Notes under the pieces: generated by a model
Seen by the model: the letters and a program-made list of their open reading frames with translations, nothing else
The model's database searches: none
Told to the model about the DNA's origin: nothing
Shown: positions 54,355 to 64,000 of the stretch, piece by piece
Position numbering within the stretch: position 1 is the stretch's first letter
Layout: each line of letters starts with the position of its first letter
Origin: Pseudomonas sp. GM50
GTDB taxonomy: Bacteria > Pseudomonadota > Gammaproteobacteria > Pseudomonadales > Pseudomonadaceae
Direction: 5' to 3'
NCBI RefSeq assembly: GCF_000282375.1
Contig: NZ_AKJK01000049.1
Location: 85,599 to 149,598, forward strand
DNA length: 64,000 nucleotides
Position numbers and translations under genes: made by a program

Positions 54355-55305
54355 ATGACTGCTCGACCGACCCACACCCTTTGTCCACATGCCCCCGTTC
54401 CGGCCTTGCCGCCTACAGGGCTGATCGGCGTGATCGCGCCCGCCGGGCCCGCAGCGCTGGACACCGATAAAGCCATCGGCTGGATGCGCGCTCGCGGCTA
54501 TTCGCTGCGCGTGTTTCCCGGCGTTTATGAGCAAGAGGGTTATCTGGCCGGCAGTGATGATGTGCGGCTCAATGACCTGCATGGCGCATTCGCCGACAGC
54601 GAGGTCGATGCCATCATCTGTCTGCGCGGCGGTTACGGTACGCCGCGTTTGCTCGATCGCATCGATTTCGAATTACTGCGCAACAACGCCAAGCCGTTTA
54701 TTGGCTACAGCGACGTCACTGCACTGCACTCGGCCATCAGTCGTTATGCCGGGTTCGTGACCTTCCATGGCCCGATGCTCAACGCTGACCTGCTGGGTGA
54801 CAAGCAGCAACCCACCGAGTTCTCGTTTTTCAACATGCTGCGCGGGCAGGTGAAGGCGGGCAGTGTGCTTTCTCACCCGGTGGCCTGGCCGTTGACCACC
54901 ATCGAGCCCGGCATCGCTCACGGGCGTTTGCTGGGGGGCAACCTGTCGATGATCGCCGCGACCATGGGCACGCCTTACGAGATCGATGCCGAGGGCGGCA
55001 TTCTGTTCATCGAGGACATTAACGAGCCGCTGTATCGCATAGACCGACTGCTGACTCATTTGCGTCTGGCCGGCACGCTGCACAAGCTGCGCGGGGTTCT
55101 GGTGGGGGATGTGGCAGGGGTTGATGCGATTGCGTTGGAGAAGTTGCTCAAGCAGACCTTTGCGCCGTTGCGCATCCCCGTGCTGGCCGGATGGCGTAGC
55201 GGGCATTGTGATCCGAATCTGACGCTGCCGATGGGGGCGCTGGTCAGGCTGGATGCGGGGGAAAAGGCGTTGGTGTTGGAGCAGGATGTGGTGATCAAGG
55301 CTTAG
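54355..55305 (+). CDS. ldcA: Murein tetrapeptide LD-carboxypeptidase (S66)
   Basis: Removes the terminal D-Ala from recycled murein tetrapeptides in the cytosol. The 316 residues from the ATG at 54355 (AGGGAG eight bases before) carry IGVIAPAGPAALDTDKAIGW, CLRGGYGTPRLLDRIDFELL and the catalytic Ser in PFIGYSDVTALHSAI. GNLSMIAATMGTPY, ILFIEDINEPLYRIDRLLT and GWRSGHCDPNLTLPMGA with the catalytic His follow. It complements mpl in murein recycling. Confidence 0.92.
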   Translation: MTARPTHTLCPHAPVPALPPTGLIGVIAPAGPAALDTDKAIGWMRARGYSLRVFPGVYEQEGYLAGSDDVRLNDLHGAFADSEVDAIICLRGGYGTPRLLDRIDFELLRNNAKPFIGYSDVTALHSAISRYAGFVTFHGPMLNADLLGDKQQPTEFSFFNMLRGQVKAGSVLSHPVAWPLTTIEPGIAHGRLLGGNLSMIAATMGTPYEIDAEGGILFIEDINEPLYRIDRLLTHLRLAGTLHKLRGVLVGDVAGVDAIALEKLLKQTFAPLRIPVLAGWRSGHCDPNLTLPMGALVRLDAGEKALVLEQDVVIKA

Positions 55306-55328
55306 GAATTCATCGCCTGACAGTCAGT

Positions 55329-55407
55329 CTTCGCGGGCAAGCCTCGCTCCTACGGAATTGTCGGGTCGTCATAAACCCTGTAGGAGCGAGGCTTGCCCGC
55401 GAAGCTT
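55329..55407. repeat. REPIN (TGTAGGAGCGAGGCTTGCCC class), outward pair
   Basis: The arms match those at 27176 and 32884 but are arranged in the opposite orientation: the complement comes first and TGTAGGAGCGAGGCTTGCCC last, with a different centre. It lies between ldcA and the transglycosylase gene. Confidence 0.88.
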
Positions 55408-56730
55408 CTAGCGGCTACGCAACCCTTCCAGCAACTTGTGCGTCGGATAACCATCCGCCGGCCAGCCAAACGATTGTTGCGCACTGCGGATCGCTTTGCG
55501 GGTATTGGCGCCGATAATCCCGTCGGCGGTCCCAGCGTCGTAGTTCTGGGCGCTCAGCAGGTTTTGCAGCTCGATTCGCTCGGTACGGCTCAGCGGCAAG
55601 TCATCTTTTGGCCATAGACCGCTGATCAAACCGCCGCCATTGAAGCGCTCGGACAACAGGCTCACGGCCAAGGCATAGGACGAAGAGTTGTTGTACTTGA
55701 GAATCGCGCGGAAGTTATCGAGGACCAGGAACGCCGGGCCGCGATAGCCTGCCGGCAGCAGCAGGGCGGCCGACAGGTGTTCGGAGCCTGCCGGAACCTG
55801 AGCGCCATTGGGCAGGGTCACCCCCAGTTGTCGCCATTCGGCAACGCTTTTGCGAATCGTGCCATCGGCCAGGGCGTAATTGAAACCGCTCGGCAATTGC
55901 GCTTCGAAGCCCCAGGGCTGGCCTTTCTGCCAGCCGGAGCTTTGCAGATAGTGCGCGGTCGAGGCCAATGCATCAGCGGAGCTGTTCCAGATGTCGCGGC
56001 GGCCATCGCCGTCAAAGTCCACAGCGTGGGTATTGTAGGTGGTCGGAATGAACTGGGTCTGACCCATGGCGCCGGCCCAGGAACCGAGCATTTTCTCCGG
56101 CTCGATATCACCCTGCTGCAGGATTTGCAGGGCAGCGATCAGTTGCGCATGAGCAAAGCCCGGACGCCGACCTTCATAAGCCAGGGTCGCCAGGGAATTG
56201 ATCACCGACTTGCTGCCCTGGAACTGCCCGAAATTACTCTCCATGCCCCACACCGCGACCAGTGCCTGACGGTCGACGCCGTAGCGCTGCTCGATGCTTT
56301 GCAGGATGTCGGCGTACTGGCTGACCAGTGCCTGACCTTTGCGTACCCGCAGCGGCGACAGTGCGCCATCGAGGTACTCCCACACAGGGCGAGTAAATTC
56401 CGGTTGGCTGCGATCGGCACGGATCACGCTGTCGTCCATGCTGACATTGGCAAAAGCACGATCGAACAGGTCGGCGCGAATGCCGGCGGCGAGGGCGTCT
56501 TTACGAAAGCCCGCCTGCCATTCGGCAAAGGTCTGGGTAGGCTGGATGTCGAGATTTTCACCGGTTGGAACCACCGGCGGAATGATCGCAGGGGCCGTCG
56601 CAACGGTGCGGGTCTGAAGCGGTTGGGCGTCGGCGGCGGTGGGTTTTTCCGCGCAGGCGACAAGCAGAACGAGGCTGGAGGCAGCTATCAGTTGGCGAAG
56701 GGGCCAACGACGGGAAAGACAAAGGGGCAT
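55408..56730 (-). CDS. Lytic murein transglycosylase (GH103) with peptidoglycan-binding domain
   Basis: The 440 residues from the ATG at 56730 (MPLCLSRRWPLRQLIAASSL) carry a lipobox (VLLVACAEK). The MltB-type catalytic domain shows VAVWGMESNFGQFQGSKSVI, GSWAGAMGQTQFIPTTYNTH and DFDGDGRRDIWNSSADALAS. A C-terminal PG_binding_1 domain follows (LQNLLSAQNYDAGTADGIIG, TRKAIRSAQQSFGWPADGYP). It resembles the soluble/lipidated MltB paralogs (SltB2/SltB3) of P. aeruginosa. An in-frame ATG 42 bp upstream lacks a ribosome site. Confidence 0.9.
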   Translation of the reverse strand: MPLCLSRRWPLRQLIAASSLVLLVACAEKPTAADAQPLQTRTVATAPAIIPPVVPTGENLDIQPTQTFAEWQAGFRKDALAAGIRADLFDRAFANVSMDDSVIRADRSQPEFTRPVWEYLDGALSPLRVRKGQALVSQYADILQSIEQRYGVDRQALVAVWGMESNFGQFQGSKSVINSLATLAYEGRRPGFAHAQLIAALQILQQGDIEPEKMLGSWAGAMGQTQFIPTTYNTHAVDFDGDGRRDIWNSSADALASTAHYLQSSGWQKGQPWGFEAQLPSGFNYALADGTIRKSVAEWRQLGVTLPNGAQVPAGSEHLSAALLLPAGYRGPAFLVLDNFRAILKYNNSSSYALAVSLLSERFNGGGLISGLWPKDDLPLSRTERIELQNLLSAQNYDAGTADGIIGANTRKAIRSAQQSFGWPADGYPTHKLLEGLRSR

Positions 56731-56792
56731 GCACAGGTCCAGAGGATACGAATCAGGTGCAGACCTTAACATGTTGAGCGATGGCTTGCCTT

Positions 56793-56945
56793 TCAGGCCG
56801 CCAGAAAGTAAGAAGCCTCCCAGCTATTAGACTGGAAGGCTTCGCGGCGGTAGCTGCCTTTGCCCTTGCCGGCTCGTTCCTGACGGCTGCGGAACAGTGG
56901 CTGGGCGATGATGGATTTGGCCTTGTTGGGGCGCTTTTTGCTCAT
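56793..56945 (-). CDS. arfA: Alternative ribosome-rescue factor A
   Basis: ArfA recruits RF2 to ribosomes stalled on mRNA lacking a stop codon, a backup for tmRNA. The 50 codons start at the ATG at 56945 with AAAGGAGA six bases upstream and read MSKKRPNKAKSIIAQPLFRS, then RQERAGKGKGSYRREAF and NSWEASYFLAA. The PLFR, KGKGSYRR and WEAS blocks match ArfA. A 12-bp hairpin lies in the 3' third of the gene at 56812-56843, upstream of the stop codon, as in E. coli arfA. It was found by reading the minus strand directly. Confidence 0.88.
   Translation of the reverse strand: MSKKRPNKAKSIIAQPLFRSRQERAGKGKGSYRREAFQSNSWEASYFLAA
56812..56843 (-). promoter_or_regulatory. Hairpin inside the arfA coding region
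   Basis: On the minus strand GAAGCCTTCCAG pairs with CTGGGAGGCTTC (one G-U) around an 8-nt loop, followed by TTACTTTCT. It lies before the stop codon at 56793-56795. In E. coli such a hairpin yields a truncated non-stop arfA mRNA, so ArfA accumulates only when tmRNA is failing. Confidence 0.7.
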
Positions 56946-57145
56946 GACGTATCTCCTTTGGGGGGGCTGGCATTATACACCGCTATTTCCTGAGTGTAAT
57001 CGGCACTCAAGTCTCGCTGTGACGTATCGAAAAAAATCTGACCCACCTGTTATTTCTGATAGTAGACGAATTTTGTTTTTAAGATAAGTATTGCCCTGCA
57101 ATAGAGTTGTCAATGTTGAGCGTTATGGCATACATGGAGTAAATA

Positions 57146-58036
57146 ATGAAAAAGCTTATTTTGTTCGTGTTGATTTCAATGTTGGCTGCTTGTGCGCCCC
57201 AACGCGTGGAGCAAATGGCCCCGTTGGAAGTGTTTGGTAGCAGTGGAAACGCTGTCGCTACAGCACTTAACACTCGTTATGCTCAAACATCACGTAATTG
57301 TTGGGGGAGTGAGACCGCTCCGATATTTTTGTGCTCGGGAATTATTATTAGAGGTACGACATTTGGCGTTGGTTATAATGTTTGGGATCCAAGTCCCGGT
57401 AGTGTAGCTAAAGGGTTTGTCGCATTTTCCTATATGCGAGCCGATGCGAAATTTCCTGCTCTTTATAGTCATGCGAATAATGGTTATATTGTGCGGCCTG
57501 TTTCGGAGCTGCCAGCAGGGGCGTTAAAAATACAGTACCAATGCTTCTTTCCAATAGATGGGGCAACAGAATGGCGGGGTGATTATGGCTGTGGACAACA
57601 TAGTCTTCACGGCGCGATAAGTCGTTATTGTTCATCGCAAAATATTACTACTGCAGATCAGTTTTATTTACATTATATGACGAATACACCTGTTCGAGAG
57701 CAGAAGCAATGCAGCTTCGATGTTCGTGATAGTTCGCCTTATCAAACGGCTGCGCTATTTCGCGAAGCATTGTCAGTGATGCAGCGTCTCCCGAAAAACG
57801 GCCTTAATGATGAGAATGAACTAGTGGCTAAAGTATGGGCTAAGCAACCCGCTACAAACATGCCCATCGAAGCCTTCTTTTTTACAAATGCAGACGGGTT
57901 GGTTCAGGCAAAAAAGAATCAGACTTCTTTTTTTAATCAAGCCAATGGAAAAATAGTGCCAATTGTAAAGCTGACAATCTCTGCGTCTCAGGCTGCTTCA
58001 TTCAGTTATTCTGCCGCAGATCAGGTTTATCAGTGA
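57146..58036 (+). CDS. Halovibrin (HvnC)-like secreted lipoprotein
   Basis: A 296-residue protein with a lipoprotein signal (MKKLILFVLISMLAACAPQR, Cys16). The mature part resembles proteins annotated halovibrin HvnA/HvnC: ALNTRYAQTSRNCWGSETAP, FLCSGIIIRGTTFGVGYNVW, CFFPIDGATEWRGDYGCG, and CSFDVRDSSPYQTAALF. In Vibrio fischeri halovibrins are exported NAD+-glycohydrolases. Four or more cysteines suggest disulfides outside the cytoplasm. The gene is strikingly AT-rich compared with its neighbours and stands alone, so transfer is likely. The family match is from memory, and activity in this protein is unproven. Confidence 0.6.
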   Translation: MKKLILFVLISMLAACAPQRVEQMAPLEVFGSSGNAVATALNTRYAQTSRNCWGSETAPIFLCSGIIIRGTTFGVGYNVWDPSPGSVAKGFVAFSYMRADAKFPALYSHANNGYIVRPVSELPAGALKIQYQCFFPIDGATEWRGDYGCGQHSLHGAISRYCSSQNITTADQFYLHYMTNTPVREQKQCSFDVRDSSPYQTAALFREALSVMQRLPKNGLNDENELVAKVWAKQPATNMPIEAFFFTNADGLVQAKKNQTSFFNQANGKIVPIVKLTISASQAASFSYSAADQVYQ

Positions 58037-58108
58037 CATTGCGTAGGCTACGTAGGCATGAAGTGTGCGTCTGCAACCGCAGGCAAAAACTGCCAGCAGT
58101 GGATGGCC

Positions 58109-59146
58109 TTACTCGGCAGGCAGCGACAATCTTTGGCCAGCCATCAACAACGTCAACCGACTAAGGCTCATCCACGGCGAACCCGCCGCCTGGCCTTTGA
58201 TCTGTGCATCGATGCGCTGGGCTTCGAGCAGCAACTGCGCCCAGCGTTGTGCCGAGTAGCGTTGCAGCGCCTTGCTCATCAGCGGTTTGCGTTTGTCCCA
58301 GACCGGCGGTCGGGCCTGGCTGAAGGCTTTGTCCAGCGGCACGCCCTGGCTGTATTGCAGCGACAGGTTGGCCAGCAGGCGCAGCTCTCGGGCCAGCGCC
58401 CAGAGAATCACCGGCGGTTCGACGCCTTCGCCGCGCAACCCTTCGAGCATGCGCAGGGCGTGAGCAGCCTCGCCATTAAGGATCGCATCGGTCAGGCCGA
58501 AGACGTCAAAACGCGCACTGTCGGCCACGGCCGCTTGCACGGTTTCGACGGTGATCTGGCCACCCTCGGCCATCAGCTTGAGCTTTTCGATTTCCTGAGC
58601 GGCAGCCAGCAAGTTGCCTTCCACTCGAGCGGCGATAAGTTCGACGGCGTCCTGACTGGCTGAAAGCCCGGCCTGGGACAGTCGTTGGCGGATCCAGCTC
58701 GGTAGCTGGTTGGTGTCCACGGGCCAGATCTGTACGAACTGGGTTTGCGGACCTTCAATCAGCGCCTTGCCCCACTTGGTTTTCTGCGCACTGCCATCAA
58801 GCTTGGGCAGGCTGATCAGCAGCACCGTGTCTTCGGCCGGGCGCGAGCAATACTCAATGAATGCCGCGGCGCCTTTGTCTCCGGGTTTGCCGGAGGGCAG
58901 ACGCAGTTCCAGAAGACGTTTTTCGGCGAACAGCGACATGCTGGCGCCGGCCTGCAGCAGCGTACCCCAGTCGAAACTGGCGTCGGCGGCGAAGACCTGG
59001 CGTTCATCGAAACCTTGTTGGCGGGCAGCCGCGCGAATGGCGTCGGCGGCTTCCTGACACAGCAGCGGGTCATCGCCACTGATGACGTAGACCGGCGCGA
59101 GGGCGCCTTGCAGGTGTTTACCGAGTTGGGCGGGGGCGAGTTTCAT
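58109..59146 (-). CDS. holA: DNA polymerase III subunit delta
   Basis: Clamp-loader subunit that opens the sliding clamp. The 345 residues follow the delta fold: MKLAPAQLGKHLQGALAPVY, VISGDDPLLCQEAADAIRAA, an inactive AAA-like domain and ILWALARELRLLANLSLQ in the collar. It follows lptE by 39 bp in the leuS-lptE-holA order seen across gammaproteobacteria. Confidence 0.95.
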   Translation of the reverse strand: MKLAPAQLGKHLQGALAPVYVISGDDPLLCQEAADAIRAAARQQGFDERQVFAADASFDWGTLLQAGASMSLFAEKRLLELRLPSGKPGDKGAAAFIEYCSRPAEDTVLLISLPKLDGSAQKTKWGKALIEGPQTQFVQIWPVDTNQLPSWIRQRLSQAGLSASQDAVELIAARVEGNLLAAAQEIEKLKLMAEGGQITVETVQAAVADSARFDVFGLTDAILNGEAAHALRMLEGLRGEGVEPPVILWALARELRLLANLSLQYSQGVPLDKAFSQARPPVWDKRKPLMSKALQRYSAQRWAQLLLEAQRIDAQIKGQAAGSPWMSLSRLTLLMAGQRLSLPAE

Positions 59147-59185
59147 AAGAAGAGGCGAACGGGGCGCCTGGGCGCCCCGTAAGGC

Positions 59186-59791
59186 TTATTGCTGCGGCAG
59201 TTCGACAGGCGACTGACGCGGCGTCTCCGCTTCAGTCTTCTGCGCCGCTTCCAATGCGTCGGCGTCAGCCTTGGCCCTGGCTTCAGCGGTCTGTTGCATC
59301 TGTTCAAGCTGAGTCGGGGTCAGCTGTTGCAGACGCAGCATCATGCGTTGCACCAGTTCACGACGCATTTCCTTGCGGGCATCGTTGGCTTCCTGGTCAG
59401 AACCCACCAGGTTGTTGCCGTCATGGATGAAGACTTTCTGTACTTCGAGTTTGTCGCTCAACAGCGGCAGGTTGCCCTGACCCCGGATGTCGTAGTTCAG
59501 CACAGTGTTCACCTGGTACTCGCCAGTCCGGCCGGCACCGGCATAACTGAGGATGCGCTGGCTTTCCTGCTCATCGGCCAGATACAGCTTGTAAGGCGCG
59601 CCGCTGTAGACCTTGACGCCGCTGCTTTCCAGCACCTGACGCAGTTGCGTCACGGTTTCGCCGTAGGCGTTGCGGGCGCTCAGGTCGAGTTCCTTGATCG
59701 CCAGTTCGGTGGTGCCGGTGCCGCGCAGCTGGAAACCACAGGCGCTCAGCAGGACCGCAAGGCCCATCACCAGCAAATTGCGTTTGATCAT
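59186..59791 (-). CDS. lptE: LPS-assembly lipoprotein LptE
   Basis: Outer-membrane lipoprotein that plugs the LptD barrel and delivers lipopolysaccharide to the surface. The ATG at 59791 follows GGGGAGCAACAAG and gives 201 residues. The signal and lipobox read LLVMGLAVLLSACGFQLRGT, and the mature part has the LptE pattern (LDLSARNAYGETVTQLRQVL, YQVNTVLNYDIRGQGNLPLL). The C-terminus is a long Gln/Glu/Ala-rich tail. It sits between leuS and holA. Confidence 0.94.
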   Translation of the reverse strand: MIKRNLLVMGLAVLLSACGFQLRGTGTTELAIKELDLSARNAYGETVTQLRQVLESSGVKVYSGAPYKLYLADEQESQRILSYAGAGRTGEYQVNTVLNYDIRGQGNLPLLSDKLEVQKVFIHDGNNLVGSDQEANDARKEMRRELVQRMMLRLQQLTPTQLEQMQQTAEARAKADADALEAAQKTEAETPRQSPVELPQQ

Positions 59792-59880
59792 CTTGTTGCT
59801 CCCCTTGAAACCATGTGGGCCGGTCAAGCGGCCCGAAAGGTTTTACTCGGCGCCAGGCATGACCTGACGCCTGATCCAAT

Positions 59881-62646
<2,766 letters not shown>

Positions 62647-62767
62647 TTACACGCAAGGACGCGGCCAATACCCGCCCCGAGGGCCGTTGGTCGCGGCACT
62701 CAGCCGGTTTTTTCAGCGAGGCTAAGCTCTAAAAGGGGAGTGAGTCTTATCTTCAATGAGGTGATGG

Positions 62768-63088
62768 ATGGTTGAGTCACGGCAAAAAGCTACAAAACCG
62801 GAGCTGTACGAAAGACTGATAGACCGTCTCGCAATGGCCCTGGATGTGGCCAAAACCGCCGGTCGGCTTCGCGATGAGCGTCCCCTGGAGCTGGAACTGC
62901 GTGGTTTGAGCCCCGCAGAGTTTGAACTGGTCAAGGCCTATCTGGACCGTAGTGAACGTGAGACGCATGGATGCTTGTCAGCAGCAGTGAAGCAACTCGA
63001 GGCACCACGTTCGGCCAATATCATCTGGCTCAAGGATAAGGCACCCGGCAAAGGCGCGGTAAAGGTCCGGTCTTTGCAATTCAAGTAA
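62768..63088 (+). CDS. Conserved-looking small protein of unknown function
   Basis: A 106-residue soluble protein with no family I recognise. It has a charged helical N-terminus (LYERLIDRLAMALDVAKTAG), an ELRGLSPAEFELVKAYLDRS segment suggesting a helix-turn-helix or helical hairpin, and a basic C-terminus ending VKVRSLQFK. The ATG at 62768 follows GAGGTG. It is divergent from leuS across a 280-bp gap where no other gene is visible. Confidence 0.75.
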   Translation: MVESRQKATKPELYERLIDRLAMALDVAKTAGRLRDERPLELELRGLSPAEFELVKAYLDRSERETHGCLSAAVKQLEAPRSANIIWLKDKAPGKGAVKVRSLQFK

Positions 63089-63172
63089 GAGCACTTGAAG
63101 CCGTTGGATATGCTTTTTTGAAGCAAAGTCCTTCCGCATTTGTTGTCGCATTGCGTCAATCCACCTAGGCTT

Positions 63173-63194
63173 CGGGCATCTATGGAGATGCCCG
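63173..63194 (+). promoter_or_regulatory. Hairpin with the ribosome-binding site in its loop, upstream of the DUF218 gene
   Basis: CGGGCATC (63173-63180) and GATGCCCG (63187-63194) form an 8-bp stem with loop TATGGA directly before the ATG at 63195. The GGAG ribosome site straddles loop and stem, so folding would limit translation. Whether it responds to temperature or a ligand is unknown. Confidence 0.5.
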
Positions 63195-63974
63195 ATGCCT
63201 TTTCGTTATTTCATTAAACAACTTCTATTGCCTCCCGGCATTTTATTGCTGTTGCTGGTGCTTGCCTGGTGGTGGCGCCGCTCAAGGCCGAGGCTGGCGG
63301 GGTTGTGCTTCGTCCTGGGCGTGGGTGGCTTCTGGTTGATGAGCCTGCCAGTGATGGTGGAGTGGAGTGCCAAGGCCCTGGAGCGCGAGCCGCCGCTGGC
63401 GCGCGAGGAATGGGCAACTTTGGGCCGACGGGCGGACGCAATCGTGGTGCTGGGTTCAGGGCGTGAGCGTGGCGACCTGGCCTGGGGCGTTGACCAGCCG
63501 ACCGGCGTAGGCCTGGGGCGCGAGCGCTATGCCGCGCGCCTGGCCAAGGCATCGGGCTTGCCGATTCTGACCAGTGGCGGCCTGCATTACGGCTCGCCAC
63601 CGACCGAAGCGAAGCTGATGGCGGACTCATTGCTCGATGATTTTGGTGTGACGGTGCGCTGGCAGGAAGGGCGCAGCCGCACGACCTGGGAGAATGCGCA
63701 ATTCAGCGCCCAGGTATTGTTGCCGGAGGGGATCAAGCGGGTGGTGGTCGTGACTCAGGCCTGGCACATGCCGAGAGCGGTCTGGAGTTTCCAGCAGGCG
63801 GGATTTGAGGTGGTGCCCGCGCCAGTAGGGTTTTTAGGCGTGGACAATGCCCGGCCGCTGGGCGGCTGGATGCCGGAATTCAAATCGATCTGGCAGAGCG
63901 GGCAGTTGATGAATGAGGCGGTGGGGCAGGTCGGGTATTCGCTGTTTTATCGAGGCGATGTTGAGCCTGATTGA
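63195..63974 (+). CDS. YdcF/ElyC family membrane protein (DUF218)
   Basis: A 259-residue protein with two N-terminal membrane spans (LLPPGILLLLLVLAWWWRR, LCFVLGVGGFWLMSLPVMV) and a periplasmic or cytosolic DUF218 domain. That domain reads ADAIVVLGSGRERGDLAWG, RYAARLAKASGLPILTSGG, SRTTWENAQFSAQVL and VVVVTQAWHMPRAVWSFQQ. E. coli ElyC of this family affects peptidoglycan assembly at low temperature. A hairpin at 63173-63194 surrounds the ribosome site. Confidence 0.88.
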   Translation: MPFRYFIKQLLLPPGILLLLLVLAWWWRRSRPRLAGLCFVLGVGGFWLMSLPVMVEWSAKALEREPPLAREEWATLGRRADAIVVLGSGRERGDLAWGVDQPTGVGLGRERYAARLAKASGLPILTSGGLHYGSPPTEAKLMADSLLDDFGVTVRWQEGRSRTTWENAQFSAQVLLPEGIKRVVVVTQAWHMPRAVWSFQQAGFEVVPAPVGFLGVDNARPLGGWMPEFKSIWQSGQLMNEAVGQVGYSLFYRGDVEPD

Positions 63975-64000
63975 TACTGTGCCTGTGATGCCGTCTTCGC

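Overview
The window is a high-GC Pseudomonas chromosome segment, most like the P. fluorescens group. The signs are the gene order eatR / exaC / eat / eutB / eutC, the block proA-nadD-rsfS-rlmH-mrdA-rodA-mltB-rlpA-dacA-ybeD-lipB-lipA, leuS-lptE-holA, and dense intergenic REP/REPIN palindromes of several classes. I saw no rRNA, tRNA, CRISPR array or insertion sequence.

Layout. (1) 1-2635, minus strand: core isoprenoid/DNA-repair operon xseB-ispA-dxs; dxs runs off the left edge. (2) 2750-5680: acquired DNA. A REP that breaks off at about 2861 is followed by a 34-bp-periodic operator-like array with no regulator gene beside it. Next is a three-gene ADP-ribosylation cluster: a DarT-like gene frameshifted just before its predicted catalytic Glu, then DarT, then the macrodomain antitoxin DarG. 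A small relic of an Mrr-type endonuclease abuts the next element. (3) 5682-20517: a 14.8-kb integrative island bounded by a 24-bp direct repeat, with matching GGTCCCCCA-type tandem sites near both ends. It carries a PD-(D/E)XK nuclease with a C-terminal reader-like domain, a DUF6119/TIGR04141-type gene, a type I restriction-modification operon (hsdM-hsdS-DUF1016 nuclease-hsdR-M48 peptidase), a relic of a second integrase, a hairpin-rich noncoding block with DnaA-box-like nonamers, and the tyrosine integrase. (4) 20518-24810: an orphan S24-type repressor with its own operator-like palindrome, ppa, mtfA, a DedA protein and a GNAT acetyltransferase.

(5) 24923-32864: the ethanolamine catabolic regulon. 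The permease Eat imports ethanolamine, EutBC cleaves it to acetaldehyde and ammonia, and an ExaC-type aldehyde dehydrogenase oxidises the acetaldehyde. A divergent sigma-54 activator (EatR-like) probably acts on two well-matched -24/-12 promoters. (6) 33042-42536: mpl and ubiX, a YceK lipoprotein, an NAD(P)-binding oxidoreductase, a MORN-repeat/C13-protease lipoprotein, a MaoC dehydratase, a CidA/LrgB pair, a stand-alone Lon N-domain protein, a DedA-PAP2 fusion and 3-methyladenine glycosylase. (7) 42726-54237: proline/NAD synthesis, ribosome maturation, the rod-shape peptidoglycan cluster and lipoate synthesis. (8) 54355-63974: LD-carboxypeptidase, a lytic transglycosylase, the unlisted 50-codon gene arfA with an in-gene hairpin, an AT-rich halovibrin-like lipoprotein, holA, lptE, leuS, an unrecognised small protein and a YdcF/ElyC-type membrane protein.

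The most notable items are the frameshifted second DarT in front of darTG, the nuclease/DUF6119 pair in the island, the tandem palindrome array at 2873-2935, the structured noncoding block at 18384-18987, the MORN-C13 lipoprotein and the hairpin inside arfA. All identifications come from reading the sequence and from memory of protein families; no database search was run.
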